In this document: one piece after another, positions 45,657 to 54,190 of the stretch
Numbering within the stretch: position 1 is the stretch's first letter
Layout of the letters: each line of letters opens with the position of its first letter
Assembly (NCBI RefSeq): GCF_012933465.1
Contig: NZ_JABBND010000003.1
Span: 248,001-312,000, forward strand
Direction: 5' to 3'
Length of the DNA: 64,000 bases
From: Actinomycetospora sp. TBRC 11914
GTDB taxonomy: Bacteria; Actinomycetota; Actinomycetes; Mycobacteriales; Pseudonocardiaceae
Program-made: the position numbers and the translations under genes
The notes under the pieces: generated by a model
What the model saw: only the letters and a program-made list of their open reading frames with translations
Database searches by the model: none
Told to the model about the DNA's origin: nothing

Positions 45657-46048
45657 CAGAAGGCCCCCTCGTAGTGCTCGACCTGCGGGGCCCGGCCGGG
45701 CAGCAGCAGCACGGCGACCACGTCGAACCGCACCTCGACGAAGCGGGCGCGGGACTCGGCGAGCCACTGGTGCGCGAGCCGCCGGATGCGGGCCGCCTTC
45801 GCGCGGGTGACGGCCTCCACCGGCAGGCCGTAGCCCACCCCCGAACGCGTCTTCACCTCGCAGACCACGAGGCTCTTCCCGTCGGTGGCCACGACATCCA
45901 GCTCGCCCTCGCGGCGGCGCCAGTTGCGCGCCAGGATCACCAGGCCCCGCGCGACGAGGTGCTCCGCCGCGAGCCGCTCGCCCTCCCGGCCCAGCTCGTC
46001 CTTCGCGAGCCCACCACCCGCCGCGCCACTCGGTCCCGTCCCCACCAC
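45656..46048 (-). CDS. yraN: UPF0102 (YraN) family endonuclease-like protein
   Basis: A 130-residue protein with a Holliday-junction-resolvase/restriction-endonuclease fold. The motif series G-E-R-L-A-A near residue 24, RRREGELDVVATDG, VCEVKTRSG and VEAVTRAKAARIRRLA is diagnostic. Its biological role is not settled; operon membership with comM and dprA suggests DNA handling. A terminator hairpin lies 11-49 bases upstream of the start, so the operon has its own promoter. Confidence 0.9.
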   Translation of the reverse strand: MVGTGPSGAAGGGLAKDELGREGERLAAEHLVARGLVILARNWRRREGELDVVATDGKSLVVCEVKTRSGVGYGLPVEAVTRAKAARIRRLAHQWLAESRARFVEVRFDVVAVLLLPGRAPQVEHYEGAF

Positions 46049-46058
46049 GCGCCGCCTC

Positions 46059-46097
46059 CCGTGATCCCCGGGCGGCCGCGCCGCCCGGAGATCACGG
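46059..46097 (-). terminator. Terminator after the lepB-rnhB-DUF2469 operon
   Basis: 17-base arms (CCGTGATCCCCGGGCGG with one mismatch to its partner) and loop CCGCG, about 125 bases after the DUF2469 stop and 11 bases upstream of yraN. The 46098-46222 stretch between has no evident feature. Confidence 0.7.
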
Positions 46098-46222
46098 TGG
46101 ACGTGGACGCGCCGCCGTGGGGAGGGTGGACCGGCGGGCTGGGGACAACCCGGGCCCCGTGCCGGGGATGGGGACGCGGCGCTGCGCCGGCCGCCGCGGC
46201 GGCCGGGGCGACCGGCGGCGGG

Positions 46223-46543
46223 TCAGCCGCCGAACGGACCGTCCTCGAGGCGCAGCTCGGGCTTGTCGAGCTCCTCGACGTTGACGTCCTTGAAGGTGAC
46301 CACCCGGACGTTCTTGACGAAGCGCGCGGGCCGGTACATGTCCCAGACCCAGGCATCGGACATCCGCACCTCGAAGTAGACCTCGCCGTCGGCGTTGCGC
46401 ACCGCGACGTCGACCGTGTTCGCGAGGTAGAAGCGGCGCTCGGTCTCGACGACGTAGGAGAACTGGCTCACGATGTCGCGGTACTCGCGGTAGAGCGACA
46501 GCTCCATGTCGGTCTCGTACTTCTCGAGATCCTCGGCGCTCAC
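46223..46543 (-). CDS. DUF2469-family protein
   Basis: A 106-residue protein restricted to actinobacteria (Rv2901c family), function unknown. The sequence YETDMELSLYREYRDIVSQFSYVVETERRFYLAN is nearly invariant in the family. GTG at 46543 overlaps the rnhB stop by GTGA, so synthesis is coupled to RNase HII. No membrane segment is seen. Confidence 0.93.
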   Translation of the reverse strand: MSAEDLEKYETDMELSLYREYRDIVSQFSYVVETERRFYLANTVDVAVRNADGEVYFEVRMSDAWVWDMYRPARFVKNVRVVTFKDVNVEELDKPELRLEDGPFGG

Positions 46544-47460
46544 GGTCCCTCTCCCCCCTCCGCCTCGGCCCTGTCCTCGAGGACGTCCACGCCCTCGCCC
46601 ATGCCCTCGATCACGTCGACCTCGTCGGGCGTGGGGTCCGGGAGGTCGTCGACGGCCCAGTCCTCCTCATTGTGGCCCACCGACCCGTCCGAGGAGTCTG
46701 CCGCCCGGCCGGCGGCGAGGCGAGCGGCACCGGCCACGTTCACGAAGCTGTAGCGGTGGTCGGGGCTCGGCCCGTGCTCGGCGAGGGCCGCGGTGTGCGT
46801 CGGGGTGCAGTAGCCCTTGTGCAGGTCGAACCGGTACTCCGGGCGGCGCTCGTGCAGCTGCGCCATCAACCGGTCCCGCGTGGTCTTCGCGAGGATCGAC
46901 GCGGCGGCCACGCAGGCGGCGGCGAGGTCGCCCTTCGGCACCGCGAGGCTCGGCACCCCGAAGCCGGTCACCGGGAAGCCGTCGGTGAGGACGTAGCCGG
47001 GCCGCACCTGCAGCCGGGCGACGGCCCGGCGCATGCCGTCGATGTTGGCCGCGTGCACCCCGCGGTGGTCGACCTCGGTGGGGTCGACGAGCACCACGCA
47101 GTGGTCGACGGCGCGGCGCAGCACGATCGCGGCGAGCCGCTCGCGCTCCTCGGGGGTGAGCAGCTTGGAGTCGGTCAGCCCCTCGAAGTGCCGGGCGTCG
47201 TTCGGGCGCAGGATGCACGCCGCCACGGCCAGCGGGCCGGCGCACGCACCCCGGCCCGCCTCGTCCACCCCGACGACGGGCCCGAGCCCGTGGCGCTCCA
47301 GCGCCGACTGCAGGGCCCACGACTCGCTGGAGCGGCGGATGATCGCCCGCGGCGGCTGGACGCCGGTGCGCGGCGGGAGCGGGCGACGGGCGCGGCGGAC
47401 CGGGCGTCCCCCCGTCCGGGCACGTCCGTCGCCTCCGGGGCGGGATCGTGCGGACGTCAC
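46540..47460 (-). CDS. rnhB: Ribonuclease HII
   Basis: Removes ribonucleotides from DNA. The 306-residue protein has the catalytic VGVDEAGRGACAGPL (Asp66, Glu67), a third Asp in YVLTDGFPV and the last acid in KGDLAAACVAAASILAKTTRD. It carries an Arg-rich 45-residue N-terminal extension and a 50-residue acidic tail (NEEDWAVDDLPDPTPDEVDVI). GTG at 47460 overlaps the lepB stop by GTGA. Confidence 0.94.
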   Translation of the reverse strand: MTSARSRPGGDGRARTGGRPVRRARRPLPPRTGVQPPRAIIRRSSESWALQSALERHGLGPVVGVDEAGRGACAGPLAVAACILRPNDARHFEGLTDSKLLTPEERERLAAIVLRRAVDHCVVLVDPTEVDHRGVHAANIDGMRRAVARLQVRPGYVLTDGFPVTGFGVPSLAVPKGDLAAACVAAASILAKTTRDRLMAQLHERRPEYRFDLHKGYCTPTHTAALAEHGPSPDHRYSFVNVAGAARLAAGRAADSSDGSVGHNEEDWAVDDLPDPTPDEVDVIEGMGEGVDVLEDRAEAEGGEGP

Positions 47461-49442
47461 TCCCGGTCGGCCTCCGCCGCTCGCGGCGCCTCCCCGTCCG
47501 GGCTCGACGGGTCCGATCCCGGTCGGGGTGGGGCCCCCGTCGCCCGGTCGGCCGCCGCGGCCCGGCGCAGGCGCCGCCCGACCCCGACGACGGGCACGGC
47601 GAGCAGGGCGCCCGCCGCGGCCCCGGCCGTCCCGGTGCCGACGGGCAGCCCGGACAGGCCCGGCTCACCCAGCGCCGCCGTCGTCGTCTGCGGGTCGATC
47701 GCCGGCACCGTGCGCCACCGGCTGATCGGCAGCACGACGACCCGCACCTTGCCGATGACGTCGCTGACGGGCACCGGCCCGTGGAAGCGGGCGTCCGCGG
47801 AGTTGTTGCGGTTGTCGCCCATCACCCAGAGCTGGCCGTCCGGCACCCGCACCGGGTCGAACGTGGCCTGCTTGTCCCCGAGGCCCGGCTGGAAGTATAG
47901 GTACGGCTCGTTGATCGGCTTCCCGTCGACGAGCACGTGGTTCGTCGCGTCACAGCACGCGACGGTCTGCCCGCCGGTGGCGATGACGCGCTTGACGAAG
48001 TCCTTCTCGTTGGGCGCCGCGAGCCCGACCAGCGAGAGCGCGTCCTGAAACCCGCGCACGAGCGCGTTGCTCGAGGGCTGGGTCTCCCCGACCTCGTCGT
48101 TGTCGAGCCAGGCCGGCGGGCCCTTGAACACGACGACGTCGCCGGGGGCCGGGTCGCTGAAGCGGTAGGTGACCTTGTCGACGGCGACGCGGTCGTTCGC
48201 GCAGCCGTCGCAGCCGTGCAGCGTCTGCTCCATCGACGCGGACGGGATGACGTAGATGCGCGCGATGAACGTCTGGATGACGAAGGTGAGCACGATCGCC
48301 ACGACGACGAGCAGCGGGAGCTCGCGCCAGAAGGAGCCCTTGCGCTTCTTCTTCCCGCCGGCCTTCTCCTCCCCACGGCTGCGACGCCCGGGCCCCGAGG
48401 TGTCGTCGGCGCCGTCGTCGTCACGGCCGGGCCCGGAGGCGGCGCCGCCGCGCCGGTGCCGGGACGCGCCGTGGCCGAGCACCGCGGTGCCGGCCTCGTC
48501 GTCGTCCTCCTCGACCGCCGCGGACGACCGCCGGGACCGGGACGGCGCGGCGTCGGACGGGGACCCGTCGGACGAGGACGGGGCGGGCGGCGGGGTGCCG
48601 CCGGCGAGCAGCGGGACCCCGGACCCGTCGGCCGCGCTCGACGGTGCTTCGGCCGGGGGCTGCACCGCGGTCGACCCGGGGCCGGCGGCGCGCGGGGCAC
48701 CGTGCTGGCCTGCGGCACCGTTCTGGGGCGCACCGTTCTGGGGCGCACCGTTCGGCACGGGTGCGCCGTTCGGGACCGGCGAGCCGTTCGGGCCGGAGCC
48801 GCCGTGGCGGGCCTGGCCGTACGGCGGCGACGGCGGCGCCTGGCCGTAGGGGTTCGGCTGCCCGACGGGCGGCGACGGCGGCGCCTGACCGTACGGGGAG
48901 GGCCCGGACGGCGGGCCCTGACGCCCGTACGACGACGGCCCGGCGGCACCGGGCTGCGCGGGGACGCGGCCGTTCGGGCCGCCGTACGGGCGCGCCGGCA
49001 GGTCCCGGTCGTCGGCACCGAAGCGCCGATGGTCGCGTCCGCCGTCGTCGGGACCGGAGCGGCCGGACGGCAGGGCGGTGGGCGGCGGCCAGGGCGCCGG
49101 CCCGGGCCGGGCGTCGGGGAGGTCGCGGTCGCCGTGGCGCGGGCCGCTCGACCAGGTGTCGGCGCGCCAGCCGTCCCCGTCGTACCGGCCGCCGTCGTAC
49201 CGGGCGTCGCCGTACCCGCCGCCGTCGTAGCGGGCGTCGCCGTACCCGTCGTCGTACCGGCCGCCGTGGCGGGGGCCCGGCTCGTCGGGCGTCCCGTGCC
49301 GGCCGCCCGCGGGTCGGCCCGGCGGGACGTCGCCGTACGGGTCGTCCACCGGGGCGACCGCTCCGGGCCCGCCCCACCGGGAGTCGGGCTCCCCGTGGCG
49401 GGGCGAGCGGTAGCGGCGACCGGGCTCGTCGGCTGGTGGCAC
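47457..49442 (-). CDS. lepB: Signal peptidase I with very long disordered N-terminus
   Basis: Cleaves Sec and Tat signal peptides at the outer face of the membrane. Residues 1-370 are a Pro/Gly/Asp-rich low-complexity region with internal repeats (YGDARYDGG units near 67-86, PYGQAPPSPP twice, NGAPQNGAPQ), ending in KKKRKGS. A membrane helix spans about 375-395, Ser403 (SASMEQTL) and Lys484 (DFVKRVIA) form the catalytic dyad, and MGDNRNNSADARFHGPV is box E. A second hydrophobic helix lies near 605-622. Usual LepB proteins are 200-300 residues. Confidence 0.93.
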   Translation of the reverse strand: MPPADEPGRRYRSPRHGEPDSRWGGPGAVAPVDDPYGDVPPGRPAGGRHGTPDEPGPRHGGRYDDGYGDARYDGGGYGDARYDGGRYDGDGWRADTWSSGPRHGDRDLPDARPGPAPWPPPTALPSGRSGPDDGGRDHRRFGADDRDLPARPYGGPNGRVPAQPGAAGPSSYGRQGPPSGPSPYGQAPPSPPVGQPNPYGQAPPSPPYGQARHGGSGPNGSPVPNGAPVPNGAPQNGAPQNGAAGQHGAPRAAGPGSTAVQPPAEAPSSAADGSGVPLLAGGTPPPAPSSSDGSPSDAAPSRSRRSSAAVEEDDDEAGTAVLGHGASRHRRGGAASGPGRDDDGADDTSGPGRRSRGEEKAGGKKKRKGSFWRELPLLVVVAIVLTFVIQTFIARIYVIPSASMEQTLHGCDGCANDRVAVDKVTYRFSDPAPGDVVVFKGPPAWLDNDEVGETQPSSNALVRGFQDALSLVGLAAPNEKDFVKRVIATGGQTVACCDATNHVLVDGKPINEPYLYFQPGLGDKQATFDPVRVPDGQLWVMGDNRNNSADARFHGPVPVSDVIGKVRVVVLPISRWRTVPAIDPQTTTAALGEPGLSGLPVGTGTAGAAAGALLAVPVVGVGRRLRRAAAADRATGAPPRPGSDPSSPDGEAPRAAEADRE

Positions 49443-49449
49443 GGAAGTC

Positions 49450-49455
49450 AGGCTA
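49450..49455 (-). promoter_or_regulatory. -10 hexamer TAGCCT of lepB
   Basis: TANNNT hexamer 7 bases from the GTG at 49442 with no ribosome-binding site. It supports the choice of this upstream start, and therefore the long N-terminal region. Confidence 0.45.
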
Positions 49456-49499
49456 GGAGACGGCGTCGAGGGAGGGCACGGGGAGGCCTCACGACGTGT

Positions 49500-49520
49500 C
49501 GCCCGCTCAGGAAGCGGGCG
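49500..49520 (-). terminator. Hairpin at the 3' end of rplS
   Basis: CGCCCGCT-CAGGA-AGCGGGCG, an 8-bp stem that includes the rplS stop codon. It may end transcription before lepB. Confidence 0.45.
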
Positions 49521-49866
49521 TCGTCTCGCGCTTCTCGCGGATCTTCGCGGCCTTCCCGCGGAGCTCACGGAGGTAGTAGAGCTTCGCGCGCCGGACGTCA
49601 CCACGGGTGACGACCTCGATGTGGTCGATGTTGGGCGAGTGAACCGGGAAGGTGCGCTCCACCCCGACGCCGAAGGAGACCTTGCGGACGGTGAACGTCT
49701 CCCGGAGGCCGCCACCGTGGCGACGGATCACGACGCCCTGGAAGACCTGTACACGGGAGCGTGAGCCCTCGATCACCTTGACGTGCACCTTGACGGTGTC
49801 ACCCGGGCGGAAGTCCGGGATGTCGGTGCGCAGCGACTGCGCGTCGAGCTCGTCCAGGGCGTTCAT
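49507..49866 (-). CDS. rplS: 50S ribosomal protein L19
   Basis: A 119-residue L19. The core [30 protein letters not shown] and [26 protein letters not shown] is complete and the C-terminus ([10 protein letters not shown]) is ordinary. The start is ATG at 49866. trmD lies 192 bases upstream on the same strand, as in the conserved rpsP-rimM-trmD-rplS order. Confidence 0.98.
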   Translation of the reverse strand: MNALDELDAQSLRTDIPDFRPGDTVKVHVKVIEGSRSRVQVFQGVVIRRHGGGLRETFTVRKVSFGVGVERTFPVHSPNIDHIEVVTRGDVRRAKLYYLRELRGKAAKIREKRETTPAS

Positions 49867-50058
49867 GGCTCGTCGTCCTCGCGTTTCGCGGGCCGGTCCG
49901 AGCAGCACCGCCGGGAGACGGTGGTCGGACGGCCGATCGGGTTCGTACGTGGTCGCGCTGCAGGCGGGAGCGTGCGCGATCCCGGCCCGTGGCAACTCCT
50001 CCAGTCTGCCAGACGTGCTCATCGTCCCCGGTGGCCGGGGCGCACGCCCCGGCACGCC

Positions 50059-50838
50059 TCAGGGCGCGGCCGGCACCTCGTAGCCCGCGGCGGCCAGGAC
50101 CTCGCGGTCGCGGCGGTCGAACGCGGCCGCTCCGTGCGCCGCCAGCAGCCGGTCGAGCAGGTCGGGGCGCACGGCGGCGGTGCGCTCGAGCGACCGGTCC
50201 CGCCGCCAGCGCGCCACCGCCCCGTGGTCGCCCCCGCGCAGCACCGTCGGCACCTCGAGGTCGCGCCACGACTCCGGCCGCGTGAACGCGGGGGCCTCGA
50301 GCAGGCCGTCGGAGAAGGAGTCCAGCTCGGCCGACGCCGGGTTGCCGAGCACTCCGGGGACGAGCCGGGAGACGGCCTCGACCGCGACGAGCGCCGCGAC
50401 CTCGCCCCCGGCGAGCACGTAGTCGCCCAGCGAGAACTCCTCGACCCGCCCGTGGCGGGCGGCGTCCGCCGTGACCCGGGCGTCAATGCCCTCGTACCGC
50501 CCGCACGCGAGCACCAGCCGCGGCTCCCCCGCCCAGGCCGCCGCCCGCGCCTGGGTCAGAGGGGCCCCGGCCGGCGTCGGGACGAGCAGCAGGCCGGGCT
50601 CGTCGGGGACCTCGGCGCGGACCGCGTCGAGCGCCTCGCCCCACACCGTCGGCACCATGACCATGCCCGGGCCGCCGCCGTACGGGGCGTCGTCCACCGC
50701 CTTGTGCACCCCGGTGGCCCAGGCACGCAGGTCGTGGACGTGCAGCTCGATCAGCCCGGCCCGCCGCGCGCGCCCGACGAGGGCCTCGTCGAGCGGCGCG
50801 AGGTAACCGGGGAAGATCGTGACGACGTCGATGCGCAC
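50059..50838 (-). CDS. trmD: tRNA (guanine37-N1)-methyltransferase
   Basis: Methylates G37 of tRNAs reading CNN and GNN codons, preventing +1 frameshifts; SPOUT knot enzyme. The 259-residue protein shows VRIDVVTIFPGYLAPL, DDAPYGGGPGMVM, RLVLACGRYEGIDARV and EEFSLGDYVLAGGEVAA, all core knot motifs. GTG at 50838 is only 39 bases from the divergent mgtC-like start. In most actinomycetes it directly follows rimM; here two forward genes intervene. Confidence 0.96.
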   Translation of the reverse strand: MRIDVVTIFPGYLAPLDEALVGRARRAGLIELHVHDLRAWATGVHKAVDDAPYGGGPGMVMVPTVWGEALDAVRAEVPDEPGLLLVPTPAGAPLTQARAAAWAGEPRLVLACGRYEGIDARVTADAARHGRVEEFSLGDYVLAGGEVAALVAVEAVSRLVPGVLGNPASAELDSFSDGLLEAPAFTRPESWRDLEVPTVLRGGDHGAVARWRRDRSLERTAAVRPDLLDRLLAAHGAAAFDRRDREVLAAAGYEVPAAP

Positions 50839-50877
50839 GCGGAGGATCCTGCCGGGTCCACCGGAGAGGAGGGACGG

Positions 50878-51624
50878 ATGGGCGGCACCTCGGTGCTGTG
50901 GTCCTCGGACCTCGGCGTGCAGTGGCGGGTGCTCGTGGACCTGCTGCTCGCCCTCGTGCTCTGCACCGTGATCGGGATCGAGCGCGAGCTGGCCGCGAAG
51001 AGCGCCGGCCTGCGCACCCACGCGCTGGTGGGGGTCGGCTCCGCGGCGTTCATGCTCATCTCGAAGTACGGCTTCGGCGACCTCCTCGGCCTCGAGCACA
51101 TCTCGCTCGACCCCTCGCGCGTCGCGGCGCAGATCGTCTCCGGGATCGGGTTCATCGGCGGCGGGCTGATCTTCGTGCGCCGCGACGCGGTCCGGGGTCT
51201 CACCACCGCGGCGACGGTGTGGGGGGCGGCCGCGGTCGGCACGGCGGCCGGGGCGGGACTCCCGCTGCTCGCGGCCGCGGGCACCGTCGTGCACTACCTG
51301 ATCACCCGGGGCTTCCGGCCGCTCTCCCGCGCGCTGGCGCGGTCGTCGTCGGCGCCGCGCCCGGTGCACGTCTCCTACCTCGACGGTCGCGGCGTGCTGC
51401 GCGACGTGCTCACCCTGTGCACCGAGCGCGGGTTCGCCGTCGCGGGCATGACGGTGGACCGGGAGGACCCCGGAGACGGCGACGGCACCCCGCGCAGCGC
51501 CGCGGTGACGCTGTCCCTGCTCGGGCGCATCCCCCTGCACCCGCTCACGAGCGAGCTCGCCGAGCTCCCGGGCGTGATCGGGGTCCGGATCGTCGCCGAC
51601 GAGGACGAGGAGGCCGCGGAGTGA
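50878..51624 (+). CDS. MgtC/SapB-family membrane protein
   Basis: A 248-residue inner-membrane protein with about four or five N-terminal helices and a soluble C-terminal domain from about 155. IGIERELAAKSAGLRTHALVGVGSA, QIVSGIGFIGGGLIF and RGLTTAATVWGAAAVGTAAG are the MgtC/SapB signatures. MgtC proteins modulate ATP synthase and Mg2+ or acid stress; the role in this organism is inferred. ATG at 50878 has a GGAGAGGAGGG site. It is followed by an aconitase-like gene 72 bases on. Confidence 0.93.
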   Translation: MGGTSVLWSSDLGVQWRVLVDLLLALVLCTVIGIERELAAKSAGLRTHALVGVGSAAFMLISKYGFGDLLGLEHISLDPSRVAAQIVSGIGFIGGGLIFVRRDAVRGLTTAATVWGAAAVGTAAGAGLPLLAAAGTVVHYLITRGFRPLSRALARSSSAPRPVHVSYLDGRGVLRDVLTLCTERGFAVAGMTVDREDPGDGDGTPRSAAVTLSLLGRIPLHPLTSELAELPGVIGVRIVADEDEEAAE

Positions 51625-51696
51625 CCCCCCGCGCCGGGTGATCCGCCCCGGCGGTGGGTACCACCCCGGGCACGCCGCCGTCGGAGGAGGACCGTC

Positions 51697-53667
51697 ATGG
51701 CCGAGTCGTCCGGACCGCAGGGAGTCGCAGCGAAGCTGATCTCCTCCCACCTCGTCGACGGGGAGATGACGCCGGGCGAGGAGGTCTCGCTCCGCATCGA
51801 CCAGACCCTCACCCAGGACGCCACCGGCACCCTGGTGATGCAGGAGCTCGAGGCGTTCGGGCTGGAGCGGGCGCAGACCGAGGTCTCGGTCCAGTACGTC
51901 GACCACAACCTGCTTCAGACCGACGAGAAGAACGCCGAGGACCACGCCTACCTGCACTCGGCGTGCCGGCGCTTCGGGCTCTGGTACTCCAAGCCCGGCA
52001 ACGGCGTCTCGCACCCGACGCACATGCAGCGCTTCGGCAAGCCGGGCAAGACCATGATCGGCTCGGACTCCCACACCCCGGCGGGCGGTGCGCTGGGGAT
52101 GCTCGCGATCGGGGTGGGCGGGCTGGAGGTGGCCCTCGCCATCGCCGGACGCCCGCTCTCGATCCGCATGCCGGAGATCTGGGGCATCGAGCTCGTCGGC
52201 GAGCTGCCGCCGTGGTGCTCGGCCAAGGACGTGATCCTCGAGATGCTGCGCCGCCACGGCACGAAGGGCGGCACCAACCGCATCCTCGAGTACCACGGCC
52301 CCGGCCTGGAGACGCTGACCGCGATGGACCGCCACGTCATCGCGAACATGGGTGCCGAGCTGGGCGCGACGACGACGGTGTTCCCGGCCGACGACGCCGT
52401 CCGCGCCTTCCTGCGCGCCGAGGACCGCGAGGACGACTTCACCGAGCTCGTCGCCGACGAGGGCACCTCCTACGACCTCACCGAGCAGATCGACCTGTCC
52501 GCGATCGTCCCGCTCATCGCGAAGCCGTCGTCCCCCGGCAACGTCGTCGAGGTGTCCGAGGTGGCGGGCGAGCCGATCGGCCAGGTCGTCATCGGGTCCT
52601 CGGCCAACCCGGGGCTACGGGACTTCGCGATCGCCGCGCGGATGGTCGACGGGCGCCAGACGAACGACGCGGTGAGCTTCGACGTCAACCCGAGCTCCCG
52701 GGAGATCCTCGCCGACCTCACGAAGTGGGGCGGCACGTTCTCGCTGATCGCGGCGGGGGCGCGCATCCACCAGGCCGGGTGCATGGGCTGCATCGGGATG
52801 GGCCAGGCGCCCGCGCCCGGCACGAACTCGCTGCGCACCTTCCCCCGCAACTTCCCCGGCCGCTCCGGCGGCGGCGCCGACGACCACGTCTGGCTCTGCT
52901 CCCCCGAGACGGCGGCCGCGAGCGCGCTCACCGGCGTCATCACCGACCCGCGCGAGCTCGCCGACAAACTGGGTCTCGAGTGGGGTGACCTCGGGCTGCC
53001 GGAGCACGCGACGGTGAACACCTCCATGCTCTCCGAGCCGCCGTCCGAGGAGGACGCGCGCGACGTCGAGCTCGTCAAGGGCCCCAACATCTCCGGGCTC
53101 CCGGAGTTCGACCGGTTCCCCGACGAGCTGGAGGTGCCGATCCTGCTCAAGGTCGGCGACGACATCTCCACCGACGACATCTCCCCCGCCGGCGCCGCCG
53201 CGCTGCCCTACCGGTCGAACATCCCGGAGCTCGCGCGATTCGCGTTCGTCCGCGTCGACGAGGACTACCCGGCGAACGCGGAGGAGATCAAGGATTCCGG
53301 CGGCCACGCGATCGTCGGGGGCGACAACTACGGCCAGGGCTCGTCGCGCGAGCACGCGGCGATCTGCCCGCGCTACCTCGGGCTGCGGGTGGTGATCGCC
53401 AAGTCGTTCGCGCGGATCCACTGGCAGAACCTCGCGAACTTCGGGATCCTCGCGCTCGAGTTCGCCGACGGCTCCGACTTCGACGCGCTGGAGCAGGGCG
53501 CGACGCTGTCGTTCTCCGGGCTCCACGACGCCCTGCAGGGCGGCTCCGAGATCACCGGCACCGTGGACGGCACGGAGTACACGTTCCGCCACCAGCTCTC
53601 GCCGCGGCAGGTGTCGATGGTGCTCGCCGGCGGGCTGATCCGGGAGATCGCCGAGTCGGAGGGCTAG
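51697..53667 (+). CDS. Aconitase-like hydratase (short, Aquifex-type) with altered cluster ligand
   Basis: A 656-residue member of the aconitase superfamily, shorter than the roughly 900-residue AcnA of actinomycetes. GSDSHTPAGG (122-131), GCMGCIGMGQAPAPG (Cys362, Cys365) and GQGSSREHAA are present. The usual first cluster ligand motif GSCTN reads GSSAN (Ser301-Ser302), so one of three cysteines is missing. The swivel domain is at about 480-650. ATG at 51697 has GGAGGAGG upstream. It may catalyse citrate/isocitrate or another hydro-lyase reaction; activity is uncertain. Its stop shares CTAG with the rimM stop. Confidence 0.88.
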   Translation: MAESSGPQGVAAKLISSHLVDGEMTPGEEVSLRIDQTLTQDATGTLVMQELEAFGLERAQTEVSVQYVDHNLLQTDEKNAEDHAYLHSACRRFGLWYSKPGNGVSHPTHMQRFGKPGKTMIGSDSHTPAGGALGMLAIGVGGLEVALAIAGRPLSIRMPEIWGIELVGELPPWCSAKDVILEMLRRHGTKGGTNRILEYHGPGLETLTAMDRHVIANMGAELGATTTVFPADDAVRAFLRAEDREDDFTELVADEGTSYDLTEQIDLSAIVPLIAKPSSPGNVVEVSEVAGEPIGQVVIGSSANPGLRDFAIAARMVDGRQTNDAVSFDVNPSSREILADLTKWGGTFSLIAAGARIHQAGCMGCIGMGQAPAPGTNSLRTFPRNFPGRSGGGADDHVWLCSPETAAASALTGVITDPRELADKLGLEWGDLGLPEHATVNTSMLSEPPSEEDARDVELVKGPNISGLPEFDRFPDELEVPILLKVGDDISTDDISPAGAAALPYRSNIPELARFAFVRVDEDYPANAEEIKDSGGHAIVGGDNYGQGSSREHAAICPRYLGLRVVIAKSFARIHWQNLANFGILALEFADGSDFDALEQGATLSFSGLHDALQGGSEITGTVDGTEYTFRHQLSPRQVSMVLAGGLIREIAESEG

Positions 53668-54185
53668 CCGGGCGGGTCGAGCAGCCCCTCGGGCGGGTCG
53701 AGGACGACCCGCCCGCCGGCCACGTCCACCGTCGGGACGATGGCCTTGACGAAGGGGACCAGCAGTTCGCCGCCGCCGGGCGGCTCGAGCACGAGGAGCT
53801 CCCCGCCCGCGCCGTGCGAGACGGCGACGACGGTGCCCACGACGCTGCCGTCGCCGAGCTCGGCGCGCAGTCCCTCGAGCTGGTGGTCGTGGAACTCGTC
53901 GTCGTCGGCGACGTCGCCCTCGGAGGCGGGAGCCCGCAGCTCGGCGCGGCGCATCGCCTCCGCGGCGTCGCGGTCGGCCACCTCCTCGGCGCTCACCAGC
54001 AGCCGCCCGGAGTGCCACCGGGCGGCGGTGATCGTCAGGGTCCGGCCGTCCGCGAGAGCCAGGACGACGCCGGGCGCGAAGCGCTCCTCCGCCTGGTCGG
54101 TGGAGGGTTCGACGACGAGCTCGCCGCGCAGACCGTGGGCCTTGACGACCCGTCCGACCACGCGGAGGTCGGACGGGTCGGTCAC
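53664..54185 (-). CDS. rimM: 16S rRNA-processing protein RimM
   Basis: Aids maturation of the 30S head domain and binds S19. The 173-residue protein has the N-terminal beta-barrel (VVGRVVKAHGLRGELVVEP) and the PRC-barrel C-terminal part (DHQLEGLRAELGDGSVVGTVVAV, LLVPFVKAIVPTVDV). GTG at 54185 follows khpA after 5 bases. Its stop overlaps that of the convergent aconitase-like gene by four bases. Confidence 0.95.
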   Translation of the reverse strand: MTDPSDLRVVGRVVKAHGLRGELVVEPSTDQAEERFAPGVVLALADGRTLTITAARWHSGRLLVSAEEVADRDAAEAMRRAELRAPASEGDVADDDEFHDHQLEGLRAELGDGSVVGTVVAVSHGAGGELLVLEPPGGGELLVPFVKAIVPTVDVAGGRVVLDPPEGLLDPPG

Positions 54186-54190
54186 GGTGC

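Noticed and set aside
49160..49265. Short tandem repeats resembling a small CRISPR array
   Set aside because: They are in-frame codon repeats in the lepB N-terminus (YGDARYDGG units), without spacers of uniform length.
49867..50058. L19 leader regulatory RNA upstream of rplS
   Set aside because: No convincing stem set or known leader motif is visible in the 192-base gap.
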